Positions 1-9,975 of a DNA stretch of 64,000 nt are shown in pieces. The stretch is from an uncultured Prevotellaceae bacterium. Its GTDB lineage: Bacteria; Bacteroidota; Bacteroidia; Bacteroidales; Bacteroidaceae. The notes under the pieces were generated by a model. The model did no database searches. It had not been told where the DNA came from and saw only the letters and a program-made list of their open reading frames with translations. How positions within the stretch are numbered: position 1 is the stretch's first letter; each line of letters begins with the position of its first letter. The position numbers and the translations under genes are program-made. The stretch covers positions 248,001 through 312,000 of the forward strand of contig OMXS01000003.1 of assembly GCA_900315095.1 (NCBI GenBank), read 5' to 3'.

Positions 1-277
1 TGGGGAAGCGCGCAACCGAGGCTTTGAGACGATAATCACCCGACTCCAGATGTCGCTTCGCTTTGTTGTTGCCGACTTTGAATATAACTACGACCGCGAG
101 GGGAAACGTTATGGATGGGGCGTAGCCCGATATACAACGCCCGAACTGATGTATGGCGAAGAGATGTTTATTACAGACCGTTCGCCAGAGGAATCATTGC
201 AAAGAATCCTCAACCATCTAAAGAAAAAACTTCCCTATGCTGCCGAGTGGCAGATAGAGAAGATTATTGTTGGGTAG
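1..277 (+). CDS. 3' end of an unidentified protein (partial)
   Basis: The frame is open from base 2 to the stop at 277, so about 91 C-terminal residues are visible and the true start lies before the window. The ATG at 50 is internal. The tail contains FVVADFEYNYDREGK followed by GWGVARYTTPE and ends in an amphipathic helix (SPEESLQRILNHLKKKL). This style resembles the C-terminus of the Bacteroidales proteins called AlkZ-related/winged-helix proteins, but I recall this only loosely and cannot confirm it. It converges with the fucosidase gene, with 12 bp between the two stops. Confidence 0.55.
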   Translation, partial: GEARNRGFETIITRLQMSLRFVVADFEYNYDREGKRYGWGVARYTTPELMYGEEMFITDRSPEESLQRILNHLKKKLPYAAEWQIEKIIVG

Positions 278-289
278 GATTTTACGCTA

Positions 290-2746
290 TTATAAACTAA
301 CAACCTTATATTCTTTTCCCGCTTCCGTCTTCAAGTCGTACTCATATACTTTGCGGAGAGGAAGAAGGTCGATGCCTTTCAGCTCTTCAGACTTCAGCGG
401 TTGCTTAATGTCTGCAGACATATAGAGAGGGTTAGGACAGTTTCCCTTGGCCGGTTTCAGACCTTTTCCCTTCAGCGGAACGTATGAACGGAGGCGCAGA
501 GTGCCGCCGATGGTCGATTTAACGGTAGCCTCTTGCAACGTGCCATTCTGCCATTTTATGTCTGCGATGAACCCTCCGCGAGCACGAAGTCCCTTCACTT
601 CTCCCTCGTTCCATGTGCTTGGCAGCGCAGGAAGCAGATGTACCGCACCGTCATGACTCTGCAACAGCATCTCGCAAATACCTGCAGAGCAACCGAAATT
701 GCCGTCAATCTGGAATGGCGGGTGGGCATCAAAGAGGTTGGGATAGGTACGTCCGTCAGGATATTGTCTCGCAGAACGATCATTGGGCAATAGGTGCAGC
801 ATGTTGTTTATTATCTTAAAGGCATGGTCGCCGTCAAGCATTCGTGCCCAGAAGTTGATTTTCCATCCCAGGCTCCATCCCGTAGCCATGTCTCCACGTT
901 GCTTTAGCGTGTTGGCAGCAGCGGTGAACAGTTCGGGGTTTCGGAATGGTGAAATCTGGTTGGACGGGTAAAGTCCATAGAGATGAGATATGTGTCGATG
1001 CTCGTCTTTCGGGTCATCGCCATCAATTATCCACTCTTGCAATTGCTGATAACGACCTATCTGCATCGGAGGCAAGTTGCCGAGAGTCTCTTTCAACTTA
1101 TTAATATATGTTTTATCTTTTATTCCTAACACCTCAGTTGCGCGCAAGGTGTTGCTCAGAACGTCAAAGACAATCTGGTTGTCCATCGTAGAACCCGCTG
1201 TCACGGTAGTCCTCTTGCCCATCGGACCATGCTCTGGCGACACCGTTGGAACGGTCATTGTCCATCCATACTTGGGATGAGGCTGCATGTAATCAATTAA
1301 GAAGTCGGCTGCACCTTTCATCACATCATAGTTCTTGCGGAGGAAATCGCGGTCGCCGGTGAACAGGTAATGCTGCCAGATATGTGTGGTGAGCCACGCT
1401 CCTCCCGTTGGGAACATTCCCCATGTTGTGCCGTCTACGGGGCCTGCTATGCGCCAAAGGTCGGTGTTGTGATGCGCAACCCAACCACGACAGCCGTACA
1501 TCTGACGTGCCGTCTCGGCTCCCGTGTTGCTCAGGTCACGAATCATGTCGAAGAAAGGCATCTGCGTCTCGGCGATATTTCCTACGAGAGCAGGCCAGTA
1601 GTTCATCTCAGCGTTAATGTTGATGGTGTATTTTGAATCCCACGGAGCAAAGAGTTTGTCGTTCCAAACGCCCTGAAGATTGGCTGGCTGTCCGCCTGGC
1701 TGCGATGAGGAGATGAGCAGATAACGTCCGTATTGCATCATCAGGGAAACCATATCGAGGTCGATGGATTGCTGGTTGGCGGCAAAAGCGGCGAGTCGTT
1801 TGTCCGTTTCGAGTTCTGAGTTTTGGTTCTTTGGAAGAGTAAGTGAAACGCGGTCATACTGCTCGCGATACTTCTTGGTATGCTCGGCGAGCATTTGCTC
1901 ATATTTCTTTCCGTTGAAGGCAGCAACAGAAGTGTCGTTTTTCTTATGAGGATCGCCGCTGATGTCGTGGTAGTTCACATAGTTCGTGGCCGCCACGATG
2001 AATATAGTGGCATTGTCGGCATTAACAACGCTGATGCTCTTTTCGCCGTCAACAATCTCGTTATCGCTACAAACAATGATGCGGCATTCGGCATTCAGTC
2101 CTCCGGGAATCCCCTCGTGCTCCACGTTCTTTATCTTTGCCGTCAGTTGGTGGTTGCTCACGCTATGCTCAACCTCAAACGGAACTTCGTGCCTGATGTT
2201 AAAACAGAGTTTGTTCTTTCCCTCTGCCGATAATCTCACGACGATGACATTATCTGCCTGAGAGGCAAAAACCGTGCGTGTATATGTCGTCTCGTCACAA
2301 CGGAATCGTGTCGTAGCGACAGCATTACCGATGTTCAGTTCGCGATGGTAGTCGCTGATGTCGTTCCCAATATGGTCGAAGTCAATCTTCAAACTGCCCA
2401 GAGTGAGGTAGCGCATGCCGTGAGGACCTTTAATGAAATGCTTTTCGATGAGTTGATGAGCCTCTTCCTCGTGCCCCTCAAAGATGAGTTTTCTCACCTC
2501 TGGCAGGTATTCCAGCGACTCGCTGCTATTGTTGTTGTGTGGCGAACCCGACCAAAATGTCTCTTCGTTAAGTTGTATCTCGTCGTTCACGGTTCCTCCA
2601 TAGACCATCGCGCCGAGGTGAGAGTTGCCTATAGGCAGCGCCTCGAGCCAGTCGGTTGCAGGTCTTCCGTACCACAGAACGTGGTCTTGCGCCGTGATGT
2701 TTATTGCCAATAGCAATGCAGTTACAAGAAATGATATTCGTTTCAT
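290..2746 (-). CDS. Secreted GH95 family alpha-L-fucosidase
   Basis: An 818-residue protein with a signal peptide (residues 1-20, ending ITAQ), so it is exported, probably to the periplasm or outer membrane. The fold order matches glycoside hydrolase family 95: N-terminal beta domain beginning [18 protein letters not shown] (about 24-260), helical barrel (about 290-690) and C-terminal beta domain. In Bifidobacterium AfcA catalysis uses a Glu acid with an Asn/Asp pair. Here the candidates are the Glu of VSPEH (about 505), the Asn of NAEMNYW (about 377) and the Asp of IDGNFG (about 680). Family members release alpha-1,2-linked L-fucose from mucin or milk glycans, and some act on L-galactose in plant xyloglucan; the substrate here is not determined. 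No SusC/SusD pair or sulfatase is adjacent, so this is not an obvious polysaccharide utilisation locus. It has its own promoter and is divergent from a TonB-dependent receptor. Confidence 0.93.
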   Translation of the reverse strand: MKRISFLVTALLLAINITAQDHVLWYGRPATDWLEALPIGNSHLGAMVYGGTVNDEIQLNEETFWSGSPHNNNSSESLEYLPEVRKLIFEGHEEEAHQLIEKHFIKGPHGMRYLTLGSLKIDFDHIGNDISDYHRELNIGNAVATTRFRCDETTYTRTVFASQADNVIVVRLSAEGKNKLCFNIRHEVPFEVEHSVSNHQLTAKIKNVEHEGIPGGLNAECRIIVCSDNEIVDGEKSISVVNADNATIFIVAATNYVNYHDISGDPHKKNDTSVAAFNGKKYEQMLAEHTKKYREQYDRVSLTLPKNQNSELETDKRLAAFAANQQSIDLDMVSLMMQYGRYLLISSSQPGGQPANLQGVWNDKLFAPWDSKYTININAEMNYWPALVGNIAETQMPFFDMIRDLSNTGAETARQMYGCRGWVAHHNTDLWRIAGPVDGTTWGMFPTGGAWLTTHIWQHYLFTGDRDFLRKNYDVMKGAADFLIDYMQPHPKYGWTMTVPTVSPEHGPMGKRTTVTAGSTMDNQIVFDVLSNTLRATEVLGIKDKTYINKLKETLGNLPPMQIGRYQQLQEWIIDGDDPKDEHRHISHLYGLYPSNQISPFRNPELFTAAANTLKQRGDMATGWSLGWKINFWARMLDGDHAFKIINNMLHLLPNDRSARQYPDGRTYPNLFDAHPPFQIDGNFGCSAGICEMLLQSHDGAVHLLPALPSTWNEGEVKGLRARGGFIADIKWQNGTLQEATVKSTIGGTLRLRSYVPLKGKGLKPAKGNCPNPLYMSADIKQPLKSEELKGIDLLPLRKVYEYDLKTEAGKEYKVVSL

Positions 2747-2795
2747 CGGTTATTGATTATTGTTTATGATTTAGACTTTAATGCGTAAAGTTCTG

Positions 2796-2826
2796 CAAAT
2801 ATACTATAAAAAATAAGATTGGCAAA
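2796..2826 (-). promoter_or_regulatory. Promoter of the GH95 gene
   Basis: On the minus strand the -33 element TTTG (2823-2826) is followed by a 19 bp spacer and the -7 element TATATTTG (2796-2803). This fits the Bacteroidetes primary sigma factor consensus TTTG-N19/20-TAnnTTTG and lies about 50 bp before the start codon. Confidence 0.7.
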
Positions 2827-2907
2827 CACAAGAGACATTTATGATACGCAAAGAAATGAAAAAGTGATGCGAGAAAAAGATAAATGTAAAAAAATTAAGA
2901 ACTCATG

Positions 2908-2937
2908 TTGATGTTTCACCTCTTTTTATTACCTTTG
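2908..2937 (+). promoter_or_regulatory. Promoter of the TonB-dependent receptor
   Basis: TTG at 2908-2910, a 19 bp spacer and TACCTTTG at 2930-2937, about 25 bp before the receptor start. It is divergent from the fucosidase promoter, leaving roughly 80 bp between the two -33 boxes. Confidence 0.7.
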
Positions 2938-2962
2938 CAATCAATTTTCAATAGAAAGGTAA

Positions 2963-5059
2963 ATGAAGTATTCAGGAATTGCATTTTTGTTATTTTTAGC
3001 CCCTGTTAGTTCTCATGCTATAGAACCAGACAGTTGCGTCCACCTTAATGAAGTGGTGGTTACGGGACTCACGGGCAACACACACATCAGCCGTTCGCCG
3101 TCACCTGTGTCGGTGATTTCTGCACAACAGCTCAGCGTACATTCATCAACAAACATCATAGACGCCATCGCCAAGCAGCCTGGAGTGTCTCAGGTGAGTA
3201 CCGGAAGCGGCATTTCCAAGCCCGTAATCCGCGGTCTCGGCTACAATCGTGTGCTCGTTGTGAACGACGGAATACGTCAGGAAGGGCAGCAATGGGGCGA
3301 TGAGCACGGAATAGAAATAGACCCTAACAGCGTCCATTCTGTAGAGATAATGAAGGGACCTGCGTCGCTGATGTATGGCTCCGACGCGCTTGCAGGAGTG
3401 CTGATAATGAAAGATGCCCCGCTACTTCCAGAAGGAGAGATGGATGTGGAGGCAATGACGGAATACCAGACGAACAACGGTCTTTGGGCATATAGTCTGA
3501 GTACGGCGGGCCACAAGAACGCCTTCGTGTGGGACTGGCATTGGAGTCAGAAGATGGCTCATGACTATAAGAACAGTTACGACGGCCGTGTGCCGGGCAG
3601 CAGGTTCTCAGAACGTGCTCTATCCGGTATGTTCGGACTCAACGGAGCGTGGGGATTTTCACACCTGAAACTGGGATATTATCATCTCACCCCAGGCATC
3701 ATCGAGGGCGAGCGCGACGAAGAGACGGGCGAACTCTTGTCTGAGGACAACGGCAAACACTACGGACGGCTCGCTCCTTTCCAGCAAGTGAAGCATTATA
3801 AAGCGGTGATTGACAATCAGTTCCGCATAGGGGAGGGCAGACTGAAAACCATCATCGGATATCAGCAGAACCGCCGTCAGGAATTCGAGGAGGCTGATGA
3901 GTGCGAACTCGACTTCATGCTTCACACGTTGAATTACGACATTCGTTATGTCACTCCTGAGTTCAGCGGCGTGACGATGAACGTCGGCGTGGGCGGAATG
4001 TACCAGCGCTCGCTTAATAAAGGCGAGGAATTTCTCATCCCGTCGTATAACCTTTTCGACTTCGGAGTGTTCGCCACAGCATCTAAGTCGTATGCCGACA
4101 GACTGCATATAAGCGGCGGTTTGCGCTACGACACGCGCCATCTGCATAGTAACGCGCTTGAGGAGGAGGGCGAGATGCGCTTCGAGCAGTTCTCGCGCTC
4201 GTTCAACGGACTTACCGGAAGCATAGGAGTGGTGTATAACGTGAGCCGAAACACCGACCTCCGTTTTAATATCGCTCGCGGTTTCCGCGCCCCTAACATG
4301 AGTGAGATGGGCAGCAACGGAGTGCACGAAGGAACGCTCAGATACGAGATTGGCAACCACGACCTAAGCCCAGAGTTCAGTTGGCAGGCAGACCTCGGGC
4401 TTGATTTCTCGACAGACATCTTCTCGTTGCAGTTGTCACTCTTCGCAAACCGCATCAGCAACTTTATCTACTTGCAACGTGACGGCACCGAAATCGAGGG
4501 AATGCCTGTATATCAGAACCGTCAGGGAACAGCCCGATTGCTGGGCGGAGAGGCGCGAGCCATATTGCATCCCTTCCATCATCTGCATTGGGAAAACACG
4601 TTCAGTTATGTGGATAGCCGCCTTCTTGACAAGCCAAAAGATGAGCGTTACTTGCCATTCACACCTGCTCCGCGATGGCTCTCCACCATTCATTATGACT
4701 TCCAGCACCCGTCTTCCGGCCATCAACACTCGGCACGCCTTTTCAACAACGCGTTTGTTGAACTTGAGATGGATTGCAACCTGAGGCAGAATCATTTCCT
4801 CGCGGCTAACGAAACCGAGACGGCAACGCCATCATACACGCTCTTCAACTTCACCGCAGGTACTGATATCCAGTACCATAGCAAGAAGATAGCGTCACTT
4901 TATCTTACCGTTGCCAACATCTTCGACCGCGCATATCAGAACCACTTGTCGCGACTGAAGTATGCAGACATAAACAACGTGACCGGCCGAATGGGTGTCT
5001 TCAACATGGGACGCAATATCTCTTTGAAGCTCATTGTTCCCCTTTCGTTCACCATTTAA
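2963..5059 (+). CDS. TonB-dependent outer membrane receptor
   Basis: A 698-residue outer membrane receptor. A signal peptide (about residues 1-19) precedes the TonB-box-like segment LNEVVVTG. A plug domain follows (about 40-150: SPVSVISAQQL, VIRGLGYNRVLVVNDGIR, VEIMKGPASLMYGSDALAGV), then a 22-strand barrel ending in an aromatic-rich final strand (NISLKLIVPLSFTI). The plug lacks the N-terminal carboxypeptidase-like extension of SusC proteins, so it belongs to the classical siderophore/heme/metal type. The His-bearing plug loop QQWGDEHGIEID recalls ZnuD-like and heme receptors, but the ligand cannot be read from sequence alone. It is monocistronic, with its own promoter and a repeat array just after the stop. 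Confidence 0.9.
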   Translation: MKYSGIAFLLFLAPVSSHAIEPDSCVHLNEVVVTGLTGNTHISRSPSPVSVISAQQLSVHSSTNIIDAIAKQPGVSQVSTGSGISKPVIRGLGYNRVLVVNDGIRQEGQQWGDEHGIEIDPNSVHSVEIMKGPASLMYGSDALAGVLIMKDAPLLPEGEMDVEAMTEYQTNNGLWAYSLSTAGHKNAFVWDWHWSQKMAHDYKNSYDGRVPGSRFSERALSGMFGLNGAWGFSHLKLGYYHLTPGIIEGERDEETGELLSEDNGKHYGRLAPFQQVKHYKAVIDNQFRIGEGRLKTIIGYQQNRRQEFEEADECELDFMLHTLNYDIRYVTPEFSGVTMNVGVGGMYQRSLNKGEEFLIPSYNLFDFGVFATASKSYADRLHISGGLRYDTRHLHSNALEEEGEMRFEQFSRSFNGLTGSIGVVYNVSRNTDLRFNIARGFRAPNMSEMGSNGVHEGTLRYEIGNHDLSPEFSWQADLGLDFSTDIFSLQLSLFANRISNFIYLQRDGTEIEGMPVYQNRQGTARLLGGEARAILHPFHHLHWENTFSYVDSRLLDKPKDERYLPFTPAPRWLSTIHYDFQHPSSGHQHSARLFNNAFVELEMDCNLRQNHFLAANETETATPSYTLFNFTAGTDIQYHSKKIASLYLTVANIFDRAYQNHLSRLKYADINNVTGRMGVFNMGRNISLKLIVPLSFTI

Positions 5060-5068
5060 CCACCTCTA

Positions 5069-5158
5069 GCACTCCCAAAGACCACATCTGGCACTCCCAG
5101 ATGTATATCTTTCGCATGCTCAGATGTATATCTCTTGCATGCTCAAAGGCCATCTTTG
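5069..5158. repeat. 22-23 bp period palindromic array, locus A (4 units)
   Basis: Units start at 5069, 5091, 5114 and 5137 (lengths 22, 23, 23, 22), with a partial fifth at 5159. Each begins GCACTCC or GCATGCTC and continues into an imperfect palindrome such as AGATGTATATCTTT. The units differ from each other, but length and dyad symmetry are kept. The array begins 10 bp after the receptor stop codon. The core AGATGTATATCTTT also occurs in the array at 60969-61102. Confidence 0.85.
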
Positions 5159-5333
5159 GCACTCCGATTAAGCACAAGTTGCAAACCCATTCATAAGGAA
5201 TCGGTTTGCAATTTTGCTTTGTCTATATTGCAATAATGCACATTCTATTGTGTATGTGCGCATTTTCAATCTTTTTAGTTTTAAAATACTTTAAATTGGT
5301 ATGCATGTTATTCTATTATTACATTATTTTATA

Positions 5334-5341
5334 TATCTTTG
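5334..5341 (+). promoter_or_regulatory. -7 element of the ffh promoter
   Basis: TATCTTTG matches the Bacteroidetes -7 box TAnnTTTG. No convincing -33 TTTG is present at the usual distance. The leader to the ffh ATG would be about 65 nt. Confidence 0.5.
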
Positions 5342-5414
5342 CAAGTGATTTTTAAAGGAGGGAATTTTTATTCGGAATTTATAATAATTGTAAGTATTTA
5401 GAAAAGAGAAACTG

Positions 5415-6743
5415 ATGTTTGAGAATTTAAGTGACAGACTTGAAAGGTCGTTTAAGATACTTAAAGGTGAAGGCAAAATCACCGAGATAAACGTTGCGGA
5501 AACCTTGAAGGACGTGCGCCGTGCGCTGCTCGATGCCGACGTTAACTATAAAGTGGCGAAGCAGTTCACCGACACGGTGAAGCAGAAGGCGCTCGGAATG
5601 AACGTGCTCACGGCCATTAAGCCGGGTCAGTTGATGGTGAAGATTGTTCACGACGAACTCGCCACGCTGATGGGAGGCACAGCATCGGAACTGCAACTCA
5701 CGGGAAAGCCGGCGATAATACTGATGTCTGGTTTGCAAGGCTCGGGTAAGACAACGTTCAGCGGCAAGCTTGCAAACATGCTGAAGACCAAGCAGCGCAA
5801 GAAGCCTTTGCTCGTGGCGTGTGACGTTTACCGTCCTGCTGCTATAGAGCAGTTGAAGGTGGTGGGCGCGTCTGTTGATGTCCCTGTATATTGCGAGCCA
5901 GAGAGCAAGGACGTGGTGAGCATCGCCAATCATGCTATTGCTGAGGCTAAGGCAAAGGGCAACGATGTTGTAATCGTCGATACTGCCGGCCGTCTGGCTG
6001 TAGATGAGGAGATGATGCAGGAGATAGAGACGCTGAAGAACGCCCTGAATCCTGACGAGACGCTGTTCGTTGTTGACTCGATGACCGGTCAGGATGCAGT
6101 TAATACCGCCCGTGAGTTCAACGAAAGACTCGATTTCGACGGCGTCGTGCTGACAAAACTCGATGGTGACACCCGCGGCGGTGCGGCTCTTTCCATCCGT
6201 ACGGTAGTGACCAAGCCAATCAAGTTCGTGGGAACGGGCGAGAAGATGGAGGCTATCGACGTGTTCCACCCCGAGCGAATGGCAGACCGCATCTTGGGAA
6301 TGGGCGACATCGTTTCGCTTGTTGAGCGCGCGCAGGAGCAGTATGACGAGGAAGAGGCGAAACGCCTGCAGAAGAAGATCATGAAGAACAAGTTCGACTT
6401 CAATGACTTCCTCGGACAGATACAGCAGATAAAGAAGATGGGTAACCTTAAGGACTTGGCCGCCATGATTCCTGGAGTGGGCAAGGCAATAAAGGATGTT
6501 GACATCGACGATGATGCTTTCAAGGGCATCGAGGCGATAATCCAGAGCATGACTCCAAAGGAGCGCAGCAACCCAGAGATACTGAACACCAGTCGCCGCA
6601 ACCGTATTGCCAAGGGTTCGGGAACAAGCATTCAGGAGGTGAACCGCCTGATAAAGCAGTTCGACCAGACTCGCAAGATGATGAAGATGGTGACCAGCGG
6701 CGGCATGAAAGGCATGATGAAAGGAATGCCGAAGATGAAATAG
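5415..6743 (+). CDS. ffh: Signal recognition particle protein Ffh
   Basis: A 442-residue SRP GTPase that binds 4.5S RNA and the signal sequences of nascent membrane proteins and docks with FtsY. The N domain (about 1-85) is followed by the G domain with the P-loop GLQGSGKTT (about 108-116), DVYRPAA, DTAGR and TKLDG. The Met-rich M domain ends MMKMVTSGGMKGMMKG. Length is normal for the family. It is followed after 19 bp by folD, probably in one transcript. Confidence 0.98.
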   Translation: MFENLSDRLERSFKILKGEGKITEINVAETLKDVRRALLDADVNYKVAKQFTDTVKQKALGMNVLTAIKPGQLMVKIVHDELATLMGGTASELQLTGKPAIILMSGLQGSGKTTFSGKLANMLKTKQRKKPLLVACDVYRPAAIEQLKVVGASVDVPVYCEPESKDVVSIANHAIAEAKAKGNDVVIVDTAGRLAVDEEMMQEIETLKNALNPDETLFVVDSMTGQDAVNTAREFNERLDFDGVVLTKLDGDTRGGAALSIRTVVTKPIKFVGTGEKMEAIDVFHPERMADRILGMGDIVSLVERAQEQYDEEEAKRLQKKIMKNKFDFNDFLGQIQQIKKMGNLKDLAAMIPGVGKAIKDVDIDDDAFKGIEAIIQSMTPKERSNPEILNTSRRNRIAKGSGTSIQEVNRLIKQFDQTRKMMKMVTSGGMKGMMKGMPKMK

Positions 6744-6762
6744 AAGCAGTCAATAAAAGATT

Positions 6763-7638
6763 ATGAGTTATACATTGATAGACGGCAAGGCTACAGCCGC
6801 CAAGATTAAGGAAGAGATAAGGCACGAGGTGGAAAGCCTTGTGGCTCACGGTAAGAAACGTCCGCATCTTGCTGCAATTCTTGTTGGACACGACGGAGGC
6901 AGCGAGACATACGTTAAGAATAAGGTGCTGGCATGCGATGCGTGCGGTTTCCAGTCAACTCTGATTCGCTATGAGTCGGATGTGACAGAGGAAGAACTGC
7001 TCGACAAGGTGCGCCAGCTGAACGAAGACCCTTCGATAGATGGTTTCATCGTGCAGCTGCCGTTGCCTCGACACATCGACGAGCAAAAAGTGATAGAGAC
7101 AATAGACTATCGCAAGGATGTTGACGGATTCCATCCAATCAACGTTGGACGTATGTCGATAGGTCTGCCGTGCTTCATCTCTGCCACACCACTCGGCATC
7201 GTGACGCTGTTGCAACGTTATGGCATCGAGACTTCTGGCAAGAAGTGCGTCATTCTTGGCCGCTCGAATATCGTGGGCAAGCCAATGGCTCAGCTGATGA
7301 TGCAGAAGCAGTATGGCGACGCTACGGTAACTGTGTGCCACAGCCGCTCGAAGACTCTCAAAGAGGAGTGCCGAGAGGCCGATATTATCATCGCAGCTAT
7401 TGGTCAGCCCAACTTCGTGACGGCAGACATGGTGAAAGAAGGTGCAGTGGTTATTGATGTCGGCACTACCCGCGTGCCCGATGCAACCCGCAAGAGCGGC
7501 TTCCGACTGAACGGAGACGTGAAGTTCGACGAGGTGGCTCCGAAATGTTCATACATCACTCCAGTACCTGGCGGCGTTGGCCCTATGACCATCTGCTCGC
7601 TGATGAAGAATACGCTGGAGGCATACAAGAGAAGATGA
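6763..7638 (+). CDS. folD: Bifunctional methylenetetrahydrofolate dehydrogenase/cyclohydrolase FolD
   Basis: A 291-residue enzyme interconverting 5,10-methylene-, 5,10-methenyl- and 10-formyl-tetrahydrofolate. Family marks are YVKNK (about 46-50, holding the catalytic Lys), FIVQLPLP, the KDVDGFHP signature, the nucleotide-binding GRSNIVGKP, and [10 protein letters not shown] near the end. Length is standard. Its stop codon overlaps the start of the next small gene in an ATGA arrangement, which implies coupled translation. Confidence 0.97.
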   Translation: MSYTLIDGKATAAKIKEEIRHEVESLVAHGKKRPHLAAILVGHDGGSETYVKNKVLACDACGFQSTLIRYESDVTEEELLDKVRQLNEDPSIDGFIVQLPLPRHIDEQKVIETIDYRKDVDGFHPINVGRMSIGLPCFISATPLGIVTLLQRYGIETSGKKCVILGRSNIVGKPMAQLMMQKQYGDATVTVCHSRSKTLKEECREADIIIAAIGQPNFVTADMVKEGAVVIDVGTTRVPDATRKSGFRLNGDVKFDEVAPKCSYITPVPGGVGPMTICSLMKNTLEAYKRR

Positions 7639-7814
7639 CAGCCGAAGAATACTATAAGCAGGGCAACAACTACCGGCAACAGGGTAACTTTCAGGAAGCG
7701 ATAAACTGTTACCTTGAAGCTATAGCCTTAGATCCTAACAGCCCTGCCGTTGAGGCAAAAAGGATGCTCGACGACATATTTAATTACTATTGTAAAGACA
7801 TGTACAACCCCTGA
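7635..7814 (+). CDS. Small single-TPR protein coupled to folD
   Basis: A 59-residue protein starting at the ATG that overlaps the folD stop (ATGA). A longer in-frame start at 7545 would run inside folD and give non-protein-like sequence, so it is rejected. Residues 3-34 form one tetratricopeptide repeat ([20 protein letters not shown] followed by [16 protein letters not shown]). A short acidic helix and a Tyr-rich tail complete it. One TPR seldom works alone, so it probably dimerises or caps another helical protein. No enzyme function is implied. It lies between folD and the oxidoreductase operon. Confidence 0.85.
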   Translation: MTAEEYYKQGNNYRQQGNFQEAINCYLEAIALDPNSPAVEAKRMLDDIFNYYCKDMYNP

Positions 7815-7868
7815 GAACCGTGTGGCCTTGGCTGTGGCTGCGTGGCGAGCAGGACAAAAACAAACATT

Positions 7869-8102
7869 ATGGCAAAATTCAGAGGTGCTATCGTGGTGAA
7901 TACAGACCGATGTAAGGGCTGCGCTCTATGTGCTGTGGCCTGTCCAAAGGGGGTAATCGCCTTGGCAGCAAAGAAAGTGAATGTCCACGGATACCCATAC
8001 GTGGAAGCAGCGAATCCCGATGATTGCATCGGGTGTGCTTCGTGCGCTATCGTGTGTCCTGACGGATGTATTACAGTTTACAAAAAACGTATGGAGGATT
8101 AA
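7869..8102 (+). CDS. 2-oxoacid:ferredoxin oxidoreductase, ferredoxin-like delta subunit
   Basis: A 77-residue protein with two [4Fe-4S] motifs, CKGCALCAVACPKG (about 16-29) and CIGCASCAIVCPDG (about 51-64), as in the small electron-transfer subunit of KOR/VOR enzymes. The start at 7869 (MAKFRGAIVV) is preferred over the in-frame ATG at 7842, because it leaves a normal N-terminus and an upstream purine-rich stretch. It lies 3 bp before the alpha-subunit gene. Confidence 0.93.
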   Translation: MAKFRGAIVVNTDRCKGCALCAVACPKGVIALAAKKVNVHGYPYVEAANPDDCIGCASCAIVCPDGCITVYKKRMED

Positions 8103-8105
8103 GCT

Positions 8106-9188
8106 ATGGCAGAACAGGAAGTAACTCTTATGAAGGGCAATGAGGCGATAGCCCATGCCGCAATCCGCTGTGGCGCTGACGGATATTTCGGATATCCAAT
8201 CACTCCGCAGAGTGAGGTAATCGAGACGCTTGCCGAGCTGAAACCTTGGGAAACCACGGGTATGGTGGTGCTCCAGGCAGAGAGCGAGGTGGCTTCCATA
8301 AATATGGTTTATGGCGGCGCTGGTGCTGGCAAGCGCGTAATGACATCTTCATCAAGCCCCGGTGTGGCTCTGATGCAGGAGGGTATAGCATATATGGCTG
8401 GCGCCGAACTGCCAGGACTCTTTGTTAACGTGCAGCGCGGCGGCCCAGGACTGGGAACCATCCAGCCCTCACAGGCAGACTATTTCCAGGCTACACGCGG
8501 CGGCGGTAATGGCGACTATTATGTCATAACCCTTGCTCCTAACAGCGTTCAGGAAATGGCCGACTTTGTTGGTCTTGCCTTTGATTTGGCATTTAAATAC
8601 CGCAATCCGGCGATGATTCTCTCTGACGGTGTCATCGGACAGATGATGGAGAAGGTGGTGCTGCCGCCTTATAAGCCACGCCGCACAGAGGAAGAGATAA
8701 AGAAGGAATGTCCTTGGGCTACATTCGGCCGCACGAAGGACCGTCAGCCTAATATCATCACATCGCTTGAACTGCGCTCCGAGGAGATGGAGAAGCGTAA
8801 CATCCACCTGCAGGAGAAGTATCAAGAAATACGCGACAAGGAAGTGCGCTTTGAAACACAACATCTCGACGATGCCGAGTATATGATTGTAAGTTTCGGT
8901 TCTGCTGCCCGCATCGCAGAGAAAGCGCTCGAACTTGCTCATGAAGAAGGGATCAAGGTCGGACTGTTCCGGCCAATCACTCTGTGGCCGTTCCCGTCAA
9001 AGCAGATAGCAGAGGCAGCACGAGGAAAGAAGGGAGTGCTCGTTGCTGAAATCAATGCTGGCCAGATGGTCGAGGACGTTCGTCTTGCCATCAATGGCGC
9101 TGTGCCTGTGGAACACTTTGGACGTTTGGGAGGTATCGTTCCTGAACCAGATGAGATTGTAAACGCTATCAAAACCAAATTGATGTAA
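8106..9188 (+). CDS. vorB: 2-oxoacid:ferredoxin oxidoreductase alpha subunit (VorB-type)
   Basis: A 360-residue subunit carrying the pyrimidine-binding part of the thiamine diphosphate enzyme. Visible signatures are GADGYFGYPITPQSE near the N-terminus, GGAGAGKRVMTSSSSPG (about 72-88), GGPGLGTIQPSQADYFQ and the C-terminal transketolase-like segment VGLFRPITLWPFP. The complex oxidises a 2-oxoacid with CoA to acyl-CoA and CO2 and reduces ferredoxin. This length and gene order are usually annotated as 3-methyl-2-oxobutanoate (VorB) or 2-oxoglutarate (KorA) oxidoreductase; the substrate cannot be settled from sequence. Confidence 0.9.
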   Translation: MAEQEVTLMKGNEAIAHAAIRCGADGYFGYPITPQSEVIETLAELKPWETTGMVVLQAESEVASINMVYGGAGAGKRVMTSSSSPGVALMQEGIAYMAGAELPGLFVNVQRGGPGLGTIQPSQADYFQATRGGGNGDYYVITLAPNSVQEMADFVGLAFDLAFKYRNPAMILSDGVIGQMMEKVVLPPYKPRRTEEEIKKECPWATFGRTKDRQPNIITSLELRSEEMEKRNIHLQEKYQEIRDKEVRFETQHLDDAEYMIVSFGSAARIAEKALELAHEEGIKVGLFRPITLWPFPSKQIAEAARGKKGVLVAEINAGQMVEDVRLAINGAVPVEHFGRLGGIVPEPDEIVNAIKTKLM

Positions 9189-9191
9189 GCC

Positions 9192-9962
9192 ATGGAAAAG
9201 AATGAGATTATTAGTCCAGAGAATCTGGTGTATAAAAAGCCGACGCTGATGAACGATGTCCCCATGCACTATTGCCCGGGATGCTCGCATGGTGTCGTGC
9301 ATAAACTTGTTGCAGAGGTCATCGAGGAGATGGGAATGGAAGAGAAGTCTGTTGGCGTTTCGCCAGTAGGCTGTGCCGTCTTCGCTTATCGTTATATCGA
9401 CATCGACTGGCAGGAGGCTGCTCACGGACGTGCTCCAGCCATCGCCACAGCCATCAAGCGCCTGTGGCCCGACCGTCTGGTATTCACCTATCAGGGTGAC
9501 GGCGACCTGGCTTGTATCGGTACTGCCGAGACAATACATGCGCTTAACCGCGGCGAGAACATCACAATCATCTTCATCAACAATGCCATTTATGGAATGA
9601 CGGGCGGACAGATGGCTCCTACAACTCTGCTCGGACAGAAGACAGCCACATGTCCTTACGGCCGCGTGCCAGAACTGCACGGCTATCCTCTCAAGATGCC
9701 TGAGATTGCAGCACAACTCGAAGGAACGTGTTATGTGACACGTCAGAGCGTGGATACCGTGGGCCATATATTGAAGGCAAAGAAAGCCATACGCAAGGCT
9801 TTCGAGGCTAACATGGCCTGCAAGGGTTCGTGCCTCGTGGAGGTTACCTCAACGTGTAACAGCGGTTGGAAAATGCCGCCAGCCAAGGCTAACAAGTGGA
9901 TGGAAGAGAACATGTTCCCGTTCTATCCGCAGGGAGATTTAAAGGACACAACTAAAGAGTAA
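9192..9962 (+). CDS. 2-oxoacid:ferredoxin oxidoreductase beta subunit (thiamine diphosphate)
   Basis: A 256-residue subunit that binds thiamine diphosphate and one [4Fe-4S] cluster. CPGCSHG (about 28-34) is the family cluster motif. The diphosphate-binding stretch runs from GDGDLACIGTAE to FINNAIYGMTGGQ, and a further Cys is in the CNSGW segment near the C-terminus. It follows the alpha gene after 3 bp and is translated in step with it. Confidence 0.93.
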   Translation: MEKNEIISPENLVYKKPTLMNDVPMHYCPGCSHGVVHKLVAEVIEEMGMEEKSVGVSPVGCAVFAYRYIDIDWQEAAHGRAPAIATAIKRLWPDRLVFTYQGDGDLACIGTAETIHALNRGENITIIFINNAIYGMTGGQMAPTTLLGQKTATCPYGRVPELHGYPLKMPEIAAQLEGTCYVTRQSVDTVGHILKAKKAIRKAFEANMACKGSCLVEVTSTCNSGWKMPPAKANKWMEENMFPFYPQGDLKDTTKE

Positions 9963-9975
9963 GGAGGATAGTGCT

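Larger units (their letters stand above)
5060..5414. other. Intergenic region between the receptor gene and ffh
   Basis: 355 bp without a gene. The first 110 bp are a 22-23 bp period palindromic array (5069-5158). The rest is AT-rich and holds the ffh promoter and a leader of about 65 nt. No terminator with a clear U-tract was found. Confidence 0.8.

Noticed and set aside
3659-4360. Long antisense frames inside real genes, for example opposite the TonB-dependent receptor
   Set aside because: They lie wholly opposite well-supported genes, have no family features and no promoter or ribosome-binding site. Similar frames opposite recJ, ilvD, ligA, buk and others were rejected for the same reason.
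7545-7634. Longer start of the small TPR protein
   Set aside because: It would overlap folD by 94 bp and give His/Trp-rich non-protein-like sequence; the coupled ATGA start is better.
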